This document shows positions 1 to 10,228 of a stretch of 35,412 nucleotides of DNA, in pieces. The stretch spans positions 1-35,412 of the forward strand of contig JBBPSI010000240.1 in assembly GCA_038093515.1 (NCBI GenBank), written 5' to 3'. Made by a program: the position numbers and the translations under genes. Each line of letters opens with the position of its first letter. Positions within the stretch are counted from its first letter, which is position 1. The DNA is from Butyriboletus loyo. Its lineage: Eukaryota > Basidiomycota > Agaricomycetes > Boletales > Boletaceae. The notes under the pieces are model-generated. The model did no database searches and was not told where the DNA came from. It saw only the letters and a list, made by a program, of their open reading frames with translations.

Positions 1-1
1 A

Positions 2-112
2 CCACACGCCCAACAACAACCCTTGCTCAAACGACTCTTCGGTTTCGTTACCATGTCACCCGTCGGCGGTCGGAGCGGAAATGGTCGAGGCTTCAGAGGT
101 TCTTCATACTAG
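2..112 (+). CDS. Possible 3' end of a gene running in from the left (partial)
   Basis: Frame 2 is open from the window edge to a TAG at 110-112. It encodes 36 residues with a basic middle (LLKRLFGF) and a Gly/Arg/Ser-rich end (GGRSGNGRGFRGSSY). The Gly-Arg tail looks like a real C-terminus, but an open frame this short can arise by chance. Frame 1 is also open across the same bases, so the choice of frame rests on composition only. The sequence after the stop is pyrimidine-rich and has no long frame, as expected of a 3' UTR. No family is recognised. Confidence 0.3.
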   Translation, partial: PHAQQQPLLKRLFGFVTMSPVGGRSGNGRGFRGSSY

Positions 113-2800
113 AACCAAGAAAGCTTACCTTGGGCCTCGGAAGGGCTCAACCTCGCCTTTTCTTCTCGCGCTCGCCTTCTCCCGGTCGACGGAAAACGAT
201 CGTGGGGATGGCCTCAGCGCGCTGACCGAGAACGACGGTGTTCTAGAATAGCAAAAGGAGGTTTTGCTTCATCGCCGATCTTTCTCCTCCTTCCCGCCTC
301 TCCCCCACTCCACTCTCCCCCACCTACTTCTCTCCTTCTCCCGTCATCTCCCCACCCCTCACTCCCGCCACTTGCCTCCTTGCTTGCCTTTTTCATCAAG
401 GCCCCAAGTAATGAGATTCCGACGCTGTTTTAGATACGAACTTGACGCAACCCCGCAATGCATTGTACACGCACGTTTTACGAACCCACAAGCATATATA
501 CGATAGACATCATTCATAACTCGAAGAGCGCAGGCACGCTCGACCACATTATCGCCATCATGTTCCTTTTACGCATGCTCACGAGAACGGACGAGAACCT
601 TGCCTCGCATCAATCATAATAACTGTAGCCACACCACACTTCACGACTTCTCTTTCTTTTTCACTTTTATTCATTCGAATGAAATACCCGACCTTGTCGA
701 CGTTCCTTACGTTTCATTGTTGATGTTTTTTTTAGCCCATGACGAGTCCGTCATCGGCTCAACTCCATCGACACGTTCACCGCTCCTTTTTGTATGGTCG
801 TACGACACGCAAGTCTGTACATGATCACAAAAATAAAATTAACGAATCAGGTCGACTGTTTTGAAATTCGACTGTCGTTTCCGTTTCCTACACGTATCCC
901 CCCCAAAATTTATTTACCAAAAGTAGTATGCATGCTTTCAACGAGTGCAAGTCACAAAAGTACTTTTTTTTGGCGCAAAGGATACAATGTACCCGCAGGT
1001 TTGCCCTGACTGTAGAGTACTGGTGGAGGCCCTCCGTCGCGCGTCCGCACGCCAACCGCTTTCGGAAAATGAAGCCAAAGACAAAAAGAGGTCGGCCGTT
1101 GATGGATCAATCCATTTGTTTTCGAGTCTATCTGGCGTTATCGTCTTGTCAAAATTTTCCAGGGGGAAACAATAAAAAAAGAGGGAGAGGGAGATTTGCC
1201 ACTCATTGAGACATCAACACATCGACGTTTCAAGTCGACACTGATCAGGCCAAGACCAAGAGTCAGATCTTCAGACACTGTCGTCATACCATACTCATGG
1301 GTCCAGGGGGTTCGGGCTCGGACGCATCGGATCCGGTGTCGGTAATGGGGACGATATGATGGAATGAAGATGATCAAAGAAGAGTTTGATGGATGAACAA
1401 GACTGGAATGGAATAGAAGGGATGGGATGGGAAATGGGATGGCGAGATAACGCTTCCAACAGGCCGAAAAAAACCAGACGGGGATCGACGGGGTACCGAG
1501 GCGCTTACATTACCTCTCAAACCGTCAATTTCTTGGGGAGGCCAAGGCCAAGGGGGTTGGGAGATACGAGAAACGTGCGGGGACGAGGGCAAACGACGAA
1601 ACGACGGAAAGGAGAGAGAGAGAGCTCGATCGGAGTTGGATGGAACGGATGATGGTCGGAGGGGTTGTCGTGGACGCTCACGAGGCTCTGATCACCGATG
1701 GACACAACATCTAGCAAGGGCCGCAGCGCAACACCCGGGTGTACCCGTACCGGCGGGATCGAGCGTGCCCCGACGCAAATGTCGATCAATACACCATCGC
1801 CATCGGATCCACCGCCCTCACGTCTCGCCAGAGTATCATATGACATCCGTAGCATCCCCTCACAATAGGATCGTCCACCCGAACCTGACATCTCTAGGTA
1901 GCGTCGAGTCATCAACGCCTTCGTCATCCTCACCGCCTTTTCATGTCCGCATTTTCGGGGCTCTGTCATGCTCGCCCGAAAGCCCGGAGTGCGCACTCTC
2001 AACGTTTGGGGCTATCAGACGTGTGAACATGGTGAACAGAAAGAGCAAGAACAATACCGTTGACCCAAAAGAACGATGCCGCAGGCGAAAAGATCCGCAT
2101 CCAAACTGACTGGCAATCACACGTTCGCCAGTCAGCAGGGGGCGGTGGACGGGTGACCGACTGTATCAATGCATGACGTCTGGAAGGCCGAGGCGTCCAT
2201 ATCGGATGATCACTAAGAAAGTTCAGACTGCAGCGTCGCAGGATGTAAAATGCCTCCGCCGACGATGTCAAAGTGTACGTCTGTGTGTGTGTGTTGGCGA
2301 GTGTGTAAATGAATGATGGATGATGGCATCGATGGATCATCGGATGAGCGCATAGATAAGCTCTGATAACGGACCACGAGGCTATGGCATCCTGGCACAC
2401 GCATGATCGTCATCGTCCCCGCACGTCCAAAGCATGGATCACGACGTGAGCACTCTAACCCAGACACATTCCCATACCACCCACGTAGGACGACTATCAC
2501 AGGGTGCTATGGGCACGTGTATTACGCGACATCCGATACTCCGGTACGTTACGAGATGGAATCCTCCGGCACCGCGTAATATGCATGGTCAATAACTGTT
2601 AGATGCGGCGGTGGGATGAAGATGAGGACGGTGGAGATGAGGTGGCGTGGAGGTGGCGGTGACACTAGTGGCAAATGGATGACAGGGGTGCTAGCGCCAT
2701 GGAGGTAAAACGACCCATCGAACCCAACCTCGGAGGAACCAACGTGTGACGAACTCGAAGGGGAAAAGGGAGGGAGAGGGGCGACACGTGCACATGATGC
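113..2800. other. Gene-poor stretch, no supported gene
   Basis: Several frames of 60-160 codons occur on both strands, but they overlap one another and show no recognisable domain. Positions 280-400 are strongly C/T-rich. AT-rich tracts at about 828-840 and 1168-1178 could be polyadenylation regions of the gene to the left. The longest frames (1517-2002 on - and 1636-2109 on +) lie back to back in low-complexity sequence, and I do not call either. Confidence 0.5.
2282..2295. repeat. (TG)n microsatellite
   Basis: Seven TG dinucleotides in a row, followed by an imperfect TG-rich extension to about 2306. It lies in gene-free sequence. Confidence 0.8.
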
Positions 2801-2804
2801 CATA

Positions 2805-3420
2805 CATACGGGTGAACCGCCCACAGTACGGAAAGGTAGGGTGCGGAGCCAAAGTTGTATAGAGATCTTGCTCGGTGAACGCGTTTGTCGAGTTCTACCG
2901 ATGACAGGGGCACCAGATAGAAGACGGAACTGGATCAAGGACTCGATGAGTATTGGTTAGTGCTATTAGTGGGTGGGCAGCTGGTCCTGCCACCTACATA
3001 GATGTCGATTTCTCAGAAAGTGTTGTCGGTTGACCATCCTGTATCATGAGAACGTGAGTTCAGCAGATGTGAAACCGTTGTCGTATGTACAATTCCACGA
3101 GCTCCTTCTTGAAACTTGATAGCCAGTTATATATATAGTGTCTTCATAGGGTAGTCCTCCGCTCATCCTGTGGGCTCGTCAACAGATCTTTCGAAGCAGT
3201 AAAACGGAGCGTCGGAGAAGGAACAAGAGGACGTTGAAATCATGCAATCCAGACGGAAAAGCTGACGACACAGAGAAAGAGATGAGTTTTTTCTGACAGC
3301 GGCTACCAAGGAAAAGTAGAATGGGGAACCGAGGTCGTGTGGAGGTCTTGTCCGGTGTACCCGTTTATCGAGTTCCACTGGTGACTGGGGCATCCCAGAT
3401 ACACAGACGGAAGGAGACTA
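2805..3420. repeat. Diverged direct repeat pair (2805-2925 and 3300-3420)
   Basis: Two stretches of about 120 bp, some 495 bp apart, align in the same orientation. Both contain a TCGAGTTC core followed by a GACxGGGGCA block and end in AGACGG. On the - strand they read as related peptides sharing VELDKRVHR (frames ending near 2665 and 3163). The shared peptide suggests a duplicated, decayed coding segment, but no intact gene is visible. Identity was judged by eye at roughly three quarters. Confidence 0.5.
2940..3290. repeat. Copy of the P450 3'-flank sequence without a P450 body
   Basis: This tract matches, in the same orientation, the sequence just downstream of the degenerate P450 (about 9765-10040). 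Shared landmarks include CTGGTCCTG, TCATAGGGTA, CATCCTGTGGGCTCGTC and GGACGTTGAAATC. Its reverse complement also resembles the sequence after the two intact P450 copies, for example a CTATATA-AACTGG block near 20621 and a CAAAGATCTGTGGACGA block near 24203. The simplest reading is the tail of another duplicated P450 unit whose gene body has been lost. Confidence 0.5.
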
Positions 3421-3430
3421 TGACTTCGTC

Positions 3431-4439
3431 TGGACTGGGTGCGTTGTGCCACGGCCACATGTCATAGCATAGTTTGGACCTGGTTTCCATTCCGCACTGA
3501 AGAGGGTACGCTATAGTACCCTTGTTTCTCTAAGCAACGTGCACCCACACGCTGGGGCAATGTCGTCCAGAGGAATTTGATGATGGGCCATCGCGGCCTG
3601 GAACGAATCGACAGCACTGCAGACGCACACATTAGTACGTGTCTCTTCGCCCGCTGCTGACATGAATATTCCAACAGACCGCGCCAGCGCATACATAATA
3701 TCACCTGTCACTTCATCATTTACAGCACGTAACCCCATCACGACTACTATATACGACCACTCACTATTGTTTTCCATTATAGCGGCCTCGCTCTCACCCC
3801 CTGACTCTCCATCTCTCTGAATCGGGTCTCTACATCCCAGATCTACCACTCGCCCTCTTTCCTCGATCCGGGTAAACCCGCCAGCACATACTTGCATCCA
3901 TGTGCATTTGTATTGGCGATACTACATCCATCCTATCTTCGGAGACGATGGATGTGGGGATCCCCAATGTAGATGCCACCCCAGGGTTAGGCAGTTGCTC
4001 GCTTAGATCGAACTCACCTTTGCTTCGAGAATATTGGACGAACGACGAACGTTACTATTATGGCCGCGTACACCAGCATCATTGAGCGTCTACCCTCGTC
4101 GACGCATCGTTTTCCATGGTAAACCGCATCCAAAGTCGCAGATGGAGACATTGTGGGGACATTGGCCGTCTAGAACTGAGACGGCTCCAACTATCAAGTG
4201 GGTTCAGTACAGAAGCAGCATCGCTTGGTGTCCTGGCGCGGCCATCCGGATGACCCGAAAAGACTGCAAGAATGATGATAGGACGAACGAACAAAACTCC
4301 GAGTCGAACGTGGCGCTGCTGGAGGGTAACACGGTAACGCGGCCATCCACATTGTTGCAGCGCCGCTGGTGTCGCCTCTTGCTGTCTCTTCGTTCCCTGG
4401 GATTCTGGGCGTGCTCATCAGATGACATCCTGCCAGCCA
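3431..4439. other. Gene-poor stretch with weak spliced-ORF signals
   Basis: A - strand frame at 3511-3897 encodes 128 residues of ordinary composition. A plausible 49-nt GT-AG intron would join it to an upstream peptide that overlaps the palindrome at 3912-3968, and a further intron would add a hydrophobic N-terminus starting near 4084 (MMLVYAAIIVTFVV). Splice phases fit, but one exon lies inside a fold-back repeat and no domain is recognised. I therefore leave it as a possibility rather than a gene. Confidence 0.25.
3912..3968. repeat. Fold-back palindrome, copy A
   Basis: The arms are 3912-3932 and 3947-3968, separated by a 14-nt loop. The inner part (ACATCCATC / GATGGATGT) pairs perfectly and the outer part with a few mismatches. 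The left arm resembles the left arm of the palindrome at 4440-4520 (both contain GTATTGGxGAT and end in ATCCA), so the two are probably members of one small family. Confidence 0.55.
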
Positions 4440-4520
4440 CATGATATTCGTATTGGAGATGCCAAATCCACCGTCTGTACAGGGGAGTGGATTTGGCACC
4501 ACCATACGAATATAATCATG
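4440..4520. repeat. Fold-back palindrome, copy B (miniature inverted-repeat element?)
   Basis: The arms of 31 and 33 nt (4440-4470 and 4488-4520) both begin with CATGAT at the outer edge and end in GCCAAATCCA. They pair almost completely, apart from a 2-nt indel and a few mismatches. The 17-nt spacer itself contains the palindrome CTGTACAG. The whole could form one long hairpin. No target-site duplication is evident, so I cannot say whether it moved as a transposon. Confidence 0.7.
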
Positions 4521-5533
4521 ACCCTACTCTTTGGTAGGTCTCGTTCGAGTCCTAGTTCAACTCGAGAAAGAAAGTTCTACGAGGTGGTCGGTCTATTGCG
4601 ATGATGTTCCGTTCTCTGTTGAAGATAGACGGGGTGTCACGTCCGTGTTAGATCTGCAATTTTTGAATAATCGATATTCCTTGATGTTTGTTCGTCCTGT
4701 GCAGTGTCGCCATGGTCAAAAAAGAAAAGAAAAAAACTCGGAGGTGCCCCTCTGTTTAAGCACGTGTTCCAAGCCGTAACGCAAGAAGTATTCCGTCCAC
4801 TCAGGCCGAACTTCCCCGATGGACGATGGACGAGCTACGATGTGGACGATTCAACGACTTTATGCTTCGCGCGGGGCTCTATGTGGCAGTGTGCGGCACA
4901 CCTTGTGCAAAAAAACGACTACTTGGCGGAAGAGCCGCGAAGCTTTCGCTCCAATCTTGTTTGTCCGTGTATTGAAAATTCAAGCTCCCGCTTTGAACGT
5001 CCGGCTTCCACCGTCCGGAAACCAAAATATTAATATTTTTGTTGTACCCCCCACGCTTTTGCGCTTCCACAGCCGCTCACTGCGACAAGAATGGCGGGCT
5101 CGAATCAACATCAGCCTAGGTCTTTATCGTCTTTGTTGTCCGCCGGGATGAAGAGGGTGTAAGCGGTGGCGCCCATGTTCAGTTGGGCCGCATCCAAATC
5201 GACGCCCAAATTGACGATCCAAATCAGCTTCGAATTCCCCTGCGCTGTCGTCTAATCCACGTCATGTTGGCTGGCCATCAGTAAAACAGTTGCTGGTTCC
5301 CGATGGTAGCCGAGTGCAGCCGAGTGCTATAGACTGCTAGCCATTGGTTCTGACCGCCAACCGTTTCACTCATCCGAAGTATATCATTTTCTGTCTCGTT
5401 CGTCGTCGCAACCAAAGGCGATGATTCGTTCTCGTACGCGTCTATGTGCCGTCGTCTAATCGATTTCCTATTGTACTATTCATATTGTATTGTATCGTTA
5501 TCGCCTCGTCTCATTTTTCCTCTCTCATCTCGC
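4521..5533. other. Gene-poor stretch upstream of the MITE
   Basis: There are only short overlapping frames without recognisable domains. The one item of note is a possible gene start at 5091, listed separately. Confidence 0.5.
5091..5162 (+). CDS. Possible truncated gene start (23 residues)
   Basis: An ATG in a favourable context (ACAAGAATGG) opens a short Ser/Leu-rich peptide (SRSLSSLLSAGMKRV-like, ending in TAA). A GTGTAAG after codon 22 could be a 5' splice site, but no convincing downstream exon was found before the MITE at 5534. It may be a gene 5' end left over after rearrangement, or chance. No family is recognised. Confidence 0.15.
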   Translation: MAGSNQHQPRSLSSLLSAGMKRV

Positions 5534-5880
5534 TAGTGCCGCCGCGAAGCGAATCGAAGTGTGTTTTGGGGGAACTTCGAAAGCGACGAAGTGACCTCGT
5601 TCACTGGAGGTGGTAATGAAGTGAGCGGCTACGCGGGCCGAAAGCCCAGCCAATCAGAATTCACGTCTACACGTACTCAATAGGATGGACAGGGGCGAAT
5701 AGATGAGCACAGAGATTATCTTTCTACAGCAGCTACTAATCGATACGAAATCAGTGCACTTCGTGAAGTGAACGAGGTAACTTCGACTCAATTCGGATGC
5801 TATCGAACTCTCACGAGGTGCCTCACTTTCGAACCGAATCGAAATTACCTCGAAGGTACTTCGCCTCGACGGCAACACTA
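5534..5880. mobile_element. Non-autonomous hAT-like MITE
   Basis: The 347-bp segment begins TAGTGCCGCCG and ends in the inverted counterpart CGGCAACACTA, so both termini read TAGTGxxGCCG inward, followed by an imperfect GCGAA. It is flanked by 8-bp direct repeats, CATCTCGC at 5526-5533 and CCTCTCGC at 5881-5888, which match at 7 of 8 positions. Eight-bp target duplications and TAGTG/CAGTG termini are typical of the hAT superfamily. A subterminal inverted pair (ACCTCGTTCACT near 5591 and AGTGAACGAGGT near 5768) adds secondary structure. It has no transposase, so movement would depend on an enzyme encoded elsewhere. Confidence 0.75.
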
Positions 5881-7806
5881 CCTCTCGCTGTCATAAGTGA
5901 CTGAAGGCGACGTTGCGATCCGTTCGTCCCGTTGTCGCTCGTGCTCGTGCCTCCGCAACCCAGGGCATGGCGGTGTCAGGTCTCGCTTGAAACGGCAGAT
6001 CATTGCCCGGATACTAATCCGCAAGACTAAATGAAATTAGCCGAGAACGGTGGCAGAACAGGTTCTTAGCTGGTAGTCGACAGTAGCCAACAAGTGATCT
6101 GAGGCCTTGGTAGCGTGCTGACTCCAGTGTCAATACTACTGACCAGTGACTAGTGACATCGGACTACAACGGAAGTTTGTGTGTAAGTTGCCATCGGGAG
6201 GGCGTCCCCCCACACATGCCCGCTACGCCCGTCCTGCCTCATGTTCAAACCAAGTAATAGCGTTAGTGTAAGCACGCTGGCTTACCTAGTTCCTGTAAGT
6301 AGCACATATACTGTCCATGATACTGAATGGAAACCATTAATCTGTAACGGCTATGCACGGCAGTAGGCTAGTCTGCTTAAGGATTCCCACTCAGCTGCTC
6401 TTCCTTAATAGACATGGTGTGTCTATTGAACATATCATATTAGCGAACGGTGAAAGTCGCACTTTCCATGCGGGGACGTCCCATCACATGTCACAGTATA
6501 AATCGCCCCCAAGGCCACCATCCGAATCATGACACTTGCCGTAGCGGACAACACGCTGCGGATCCGAGGGCAGCGGACCCGTGCATCTTCTCTGGTGACG
6601 TGGACTCACATCCTATTAGGCACAACAAGTGAACGATCCATCTCAGCTGATCTTGTGGAGTCTCCCCGAACAACCTTACGAAATTATGTAACTGCGAACG
6701 TTTGCGATGGCTCTCTCGGTAGTTCGTTTGAGTCTATCGTTTCAAAAAGAAAGAAAACAAGGTCTAGGGGAGATGCGCGAGACACCCTGTCCCATAAGCC
6801 ATACTCTGGGTTCGGTGTTTTCAGTCGAATTCTGAGGTGGCGGAAAGGCCGTGCGGCTCATTCTGGGAACCGTGAGCAACCTTGGTATGCGCCTGGATGG
6901 TCTGGTCGAGATCAGAGTAAGTTATTGAGCTGCGTTGTATCTACTCGAATAATGTGGTGCTCCACAAGTGTGCGCTGGGGACCGTGGGAACTGAGTCCGC
7001 CAGACCGTGTCGGAGCTGCTTAGAACCTCGGCCAAGTTGATAGATGCCTCTATATCCACCAGAAGCAACTTGGCAAGGGGGGAGCGCTGACGACGTTCGA
7101 GTCACTCGGTCGTGCATGGCGGTCACTGATTTGTGCGAATTGACCGTTATTAGCTTGGATTCGAGAACCCGCCAGTGCTACTATACAGGAGGTAAGTGCC
7201 AAACCGTAAGGACGGTGGCCTTTGCTCTGTCGGACCGAAATACGAGAGAATGGTCATAGGCACGACGACAAGGCCAACTTAGCTCACGTTAGCTCGACCC
7301 ATTCATAGAAATCTTCCAAATGCCTTGGACTCTGAACATGGCCCGCTCACTCAAGGTCCTTGGCCCTTCAGGGATCTCATGATACGTACCGAGGAGGCGG
7401 ACGCCAAGGTCAAGGAAGCGGCACGAGGAGAGACAAGCGACGTGGCAAGCACGGGCACTTGGCAAAACATTCCCGGAGAAACAAGCCGGTCTCAGTTGAA
7501 CCGTGGACCCCCACTACGTATCGAAGACTCCCTGTCGGACATACCCTGAAACTCATCGAAAGCCGCCCGGCTCACCTACTATTTCCTTCGTTTCACACGT
7601 TCAGGCTCGACCTCTATCGAGAATGGAGAGACGAGGATGTGATCTTGGAACGCTGTGCAACCCCGGCCAGTGACAGTGCCTACGTTATTCGCTATCCGAG
7701 TTAGATCAATGTGGCTATCCCAATCCGGATCTACCACTCGCACTCTCGCTGGTATTGGCAGCATTCTGGCCCTGTCATTGCGCGTTCAAACTCGGGAATC
7801 GCATGA
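5881..7806. other. Gene-poor stretch upstream of the P450 pseudogene
   Basis: The longest frame (6529-7023, +, 164 codons) has no recognisable domain and ordinary shadow-like composition. A segment near 7585-7640 shares a GGAGAGACGAGGATGTG block and its surroundings with sequence near 28500-28555, which suggests dispersed copies of some repeat. Nothing else is supported. Confidence 0.45.
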
Positions 7807-7813
7807 TATAAAA
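7807..7813 (+). promoter_or_regulatory. TATA box of the P450 pseudogene
   Basis: TATAAAA lies 74 nt before the ATG at 7881, in a block (GCATGATATAAAACTC) that recurs before the other P450 copies. It matches the TATA elements at 22822-22828, 26575-26581 and 29396-29402. Confidence 0.65.
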
Positions 7814-7880
7814 CTCATTCGAATTCGATAAACATGAACTGTTGTACGTTTCCTGCAATCAGTTCCATCGCATTGCAATC

Positions 7881-9740
7881 ATGGGTATTCAAATCCTTCA
7901 TGTCTGCCTTTTTGGTTTGGCATTGCATCTCGTTGGGCGACTTGCCTGGAAGAAGAGGAGCCCGCTCCCGCCTGGGCCTTCTGGGTGGCCGCTCATCGGA
8001 AATCTCCTCGACATTCCGATACATGCACCATATAAAACATAAGGCGCTATGAGGCGGAAATATGGTAAGTGCAAATACCTATCATACAAAAATATATACG
8101 TCGCTAATTCTACGCCAGGCCCTATCATATCCCTCTACTTGATGGGCACGCGATGTGTCATTCTAAACTCCCCTGAGCCTAAGGTGGCCAAAGACCTACC
8201 CAGGAAGAAGAATGCCATCACGTCCAACAGACCTCACTTCACCGTGGGAGGTGACCTCGTAGGTTGGGGTAATCACACAGCTTTTCTGCAACACTGTGAC
8301 ACGTACCGAAAACATCGCGAGTTCTTTCAAGAGCAGATTGGCACCAAGAGGAGCTTAAAAAAAAAGGCGCTCTACCCTGCCGAAGAAGCGGAAGTGAAAC
8401 AATTCCTACGCAATGTGCTCAAGAACCCTGATGATCTCATCGCTCATTGCCACAGGTGCGGTACTCAGTTTCCTCCGCATAATCGACTTCTTGGGCAGAA
8501 CTGCCGGCGCGGTGATCTTGAGGATCTCGCACGGTTATACCATTAGAGAAGATGGTGATCCGCTCCTGGAGATGGCTAACAAAGTCAAGGATACTTTATC
8601 CGTGACCATGATTCCGGGACGGTTCCTCATGGACATGCTTCCAATCTGTACGTTTTACGAGTCTCTTTGATCCCTTTCAGTTGCTTGAAGGGCCCGGCTA
8701 GTGTGATACTTGTCCGAGAGGTGGATTCCACAAAGATGCAAGACGATGGCGAAAAAATGCTGAGAAAGGCAGTGAGCACGCCCCACGAGTTTGTGTTGGA
8801 GCACTTGGTATGCTTTCTTTCCAGTTCGTGGATTGTGTACGCTGATATCGACTTAAGCGAAGGGCGATGTTGCACCATCGTTCACATCGCGACTGCTTCA
8901 GGAGGGTGTTACTCCTGAGGATGTAGAGATTTTGAAGTGGGCTTTTTTTCCTGTACCTGGGTATGGTTTCGGGAGACGGTTCTTGAGACGATTGAACTTA
9001 CATTAACTGTGATTCTATGCTCTATCAGGCGGATCAGAGACCGTGAGTTTTTTTTTTCATGGACAATGGAATCGCACTGAAGAGCACGGTGATAGACATT
9101 GTCTATACTATCTACATTTTTCTTTGCCATGATAATATACTGAAAAAGGCGCAGCAGAAGTGGATGCTGTCATCGGTCAGGACAGACTTCCGACCTTTGA
9201 GGATCGTGATGCGCTTCCGTACGTGAATGCAATCTGTGTGGAACTTTTGCGGTGGCAAGTGGTGGGTTCATTCGGTATGTATCTTCGCGCATATAGATTT
9301 CGGCTCTGACTGGCATGCATGTGACGCTAGTATTCCACGTCAGAATGGAGGATGCCATCTACGAGGGGTATCTAGTTCCCAAAGGGACCTTTCTTCTCGG
9401 TAACATCTAGTTCGTGGCGTGTAGAGAGTGACGTCGATTTGAGATCTCATCCACGCGAAATACTTGATTGTAGGTTGATGGTATCTGACCCAGACGGTCC
9501 GGACGTGTTCGACCCGGAGAGGTTCCGTTCCTTGGCGAGAGTCAGCAGCTCGACCCGCGTCAAGTGTGTTTTGGGTGGGGAAGGCGGTCGTGTCCGGGAG
9601 CGCGCCTTGGAGAGTTGACAATCTTTACATGGATCGCGATGGCGCTGGTGACATTGGACGCGTCGAGACATGTCGAGGAGGGTGTGGAGTGCGTGCCGAG
9701 ATATGACGCGACGGAATGGAGCGAGCTATTGCTGTAGGTA
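7881..9740 (+). pseudogene. Cytochrome P450 pseudogene (family copy 1)
   Basis: This is a full-length but disabled relative of the two intact P450 genes to the right. It keeps the N-terminal membrane segment, the proline hinge (PLPPGPSGWPLIG), the I-helix microexon 9029-9042 (GGSET), an ELLRW K-helix and the haem motif FGWGRRSCPG near 9570. Lesions seen against the intact copies are a TAA at 8040-8042 where they have TGG, a TGA at 8704-8706 where they have CGA, a Trp codon across a splice site turned to TAG at 9408-9410, and small deletions after about 8712 and around 9145. There are also in-frame insertions, homopolymer expansion (A-run near 8356, T-run near 9048), a frameshift before the haem region, and loss of the last exon. 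All three stop changes are C:G to T:A transitions. Its first intron has a standard GT donor, unlike the GC donor of the intact copies. Confidence 0.9.
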
Positions 9741-9749
9741 CAATAAGTA

Positions 9750-10040
9750 ATGTAATCTGCTAACACCCACCGATAGCAACTGGTCCTGTAACCTACACAC
9801 TACGTATCCATAGGTGCTGGTGTTCCTTTGATAGCTAGTGACGTCGTTAAAAGTACTGTATATGGTATTCTCATAGGGTATGTGTGGTGCCACCAACGAC
9901 GCGGGGTAGTCCTCAGCCATCCTGTGGGCTCGTCCATAGGTCTTTCAAAGGAACAAGTGGAGTGTCCGGAGAAGGAGCAGCAGGACGTTGAAATCGTCTA
10001 ATCCAAACGGAAAACCTGGTAGCACAAAGGGGAGGACAGG
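9750..10040. repeat. P450 3'-flank repeat
   Basis: Sequence after the P450 pseudogene that recurs at 2940-3290 in the same orientation. On the - strand it contains a short frame starting at 9920. In the 2940-3290 copy the matching region is broken by stops. It may be a remnant of a gene once convergent with the P450, but no domain is recognised. Confidence 0.5.
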
Positions 10041-10228
10041 TATGGAGACGGCCTTGCTGGAGCCTTCCCACAAGTCCATATCACGCAAAACAATTCTCTT
10101 TATATCAGCTCATCGCCACACAGATCAAACATCGTAAAAACAAAAAATGTAGAGCATCCAAAGCGTCCGCTAGCAGACGACCAAAGATCGTTCGATCAAC
10201 ATTCCACGTTCCACGTCCACCCCCCACT

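Noticed and set aside
1517..2109. Opposing frames of 161 (-) and 157 (+) codons
   Set aside because: Neither has a recognisable domain, start context or splice structure, and they overlap each other.
3511..4090. Spliced - strand gene with a hydrophobic N-terminus
   Set aside because: Phases fit, but one exon falls inside the palindrome at 3912-3968 and no domain is seen. Noted only under the region entry.
6529..7023. 164-codon + strand frame
   Set aside because: It shows no domain, no family resemblance and no splice context, so it is treated as chance.
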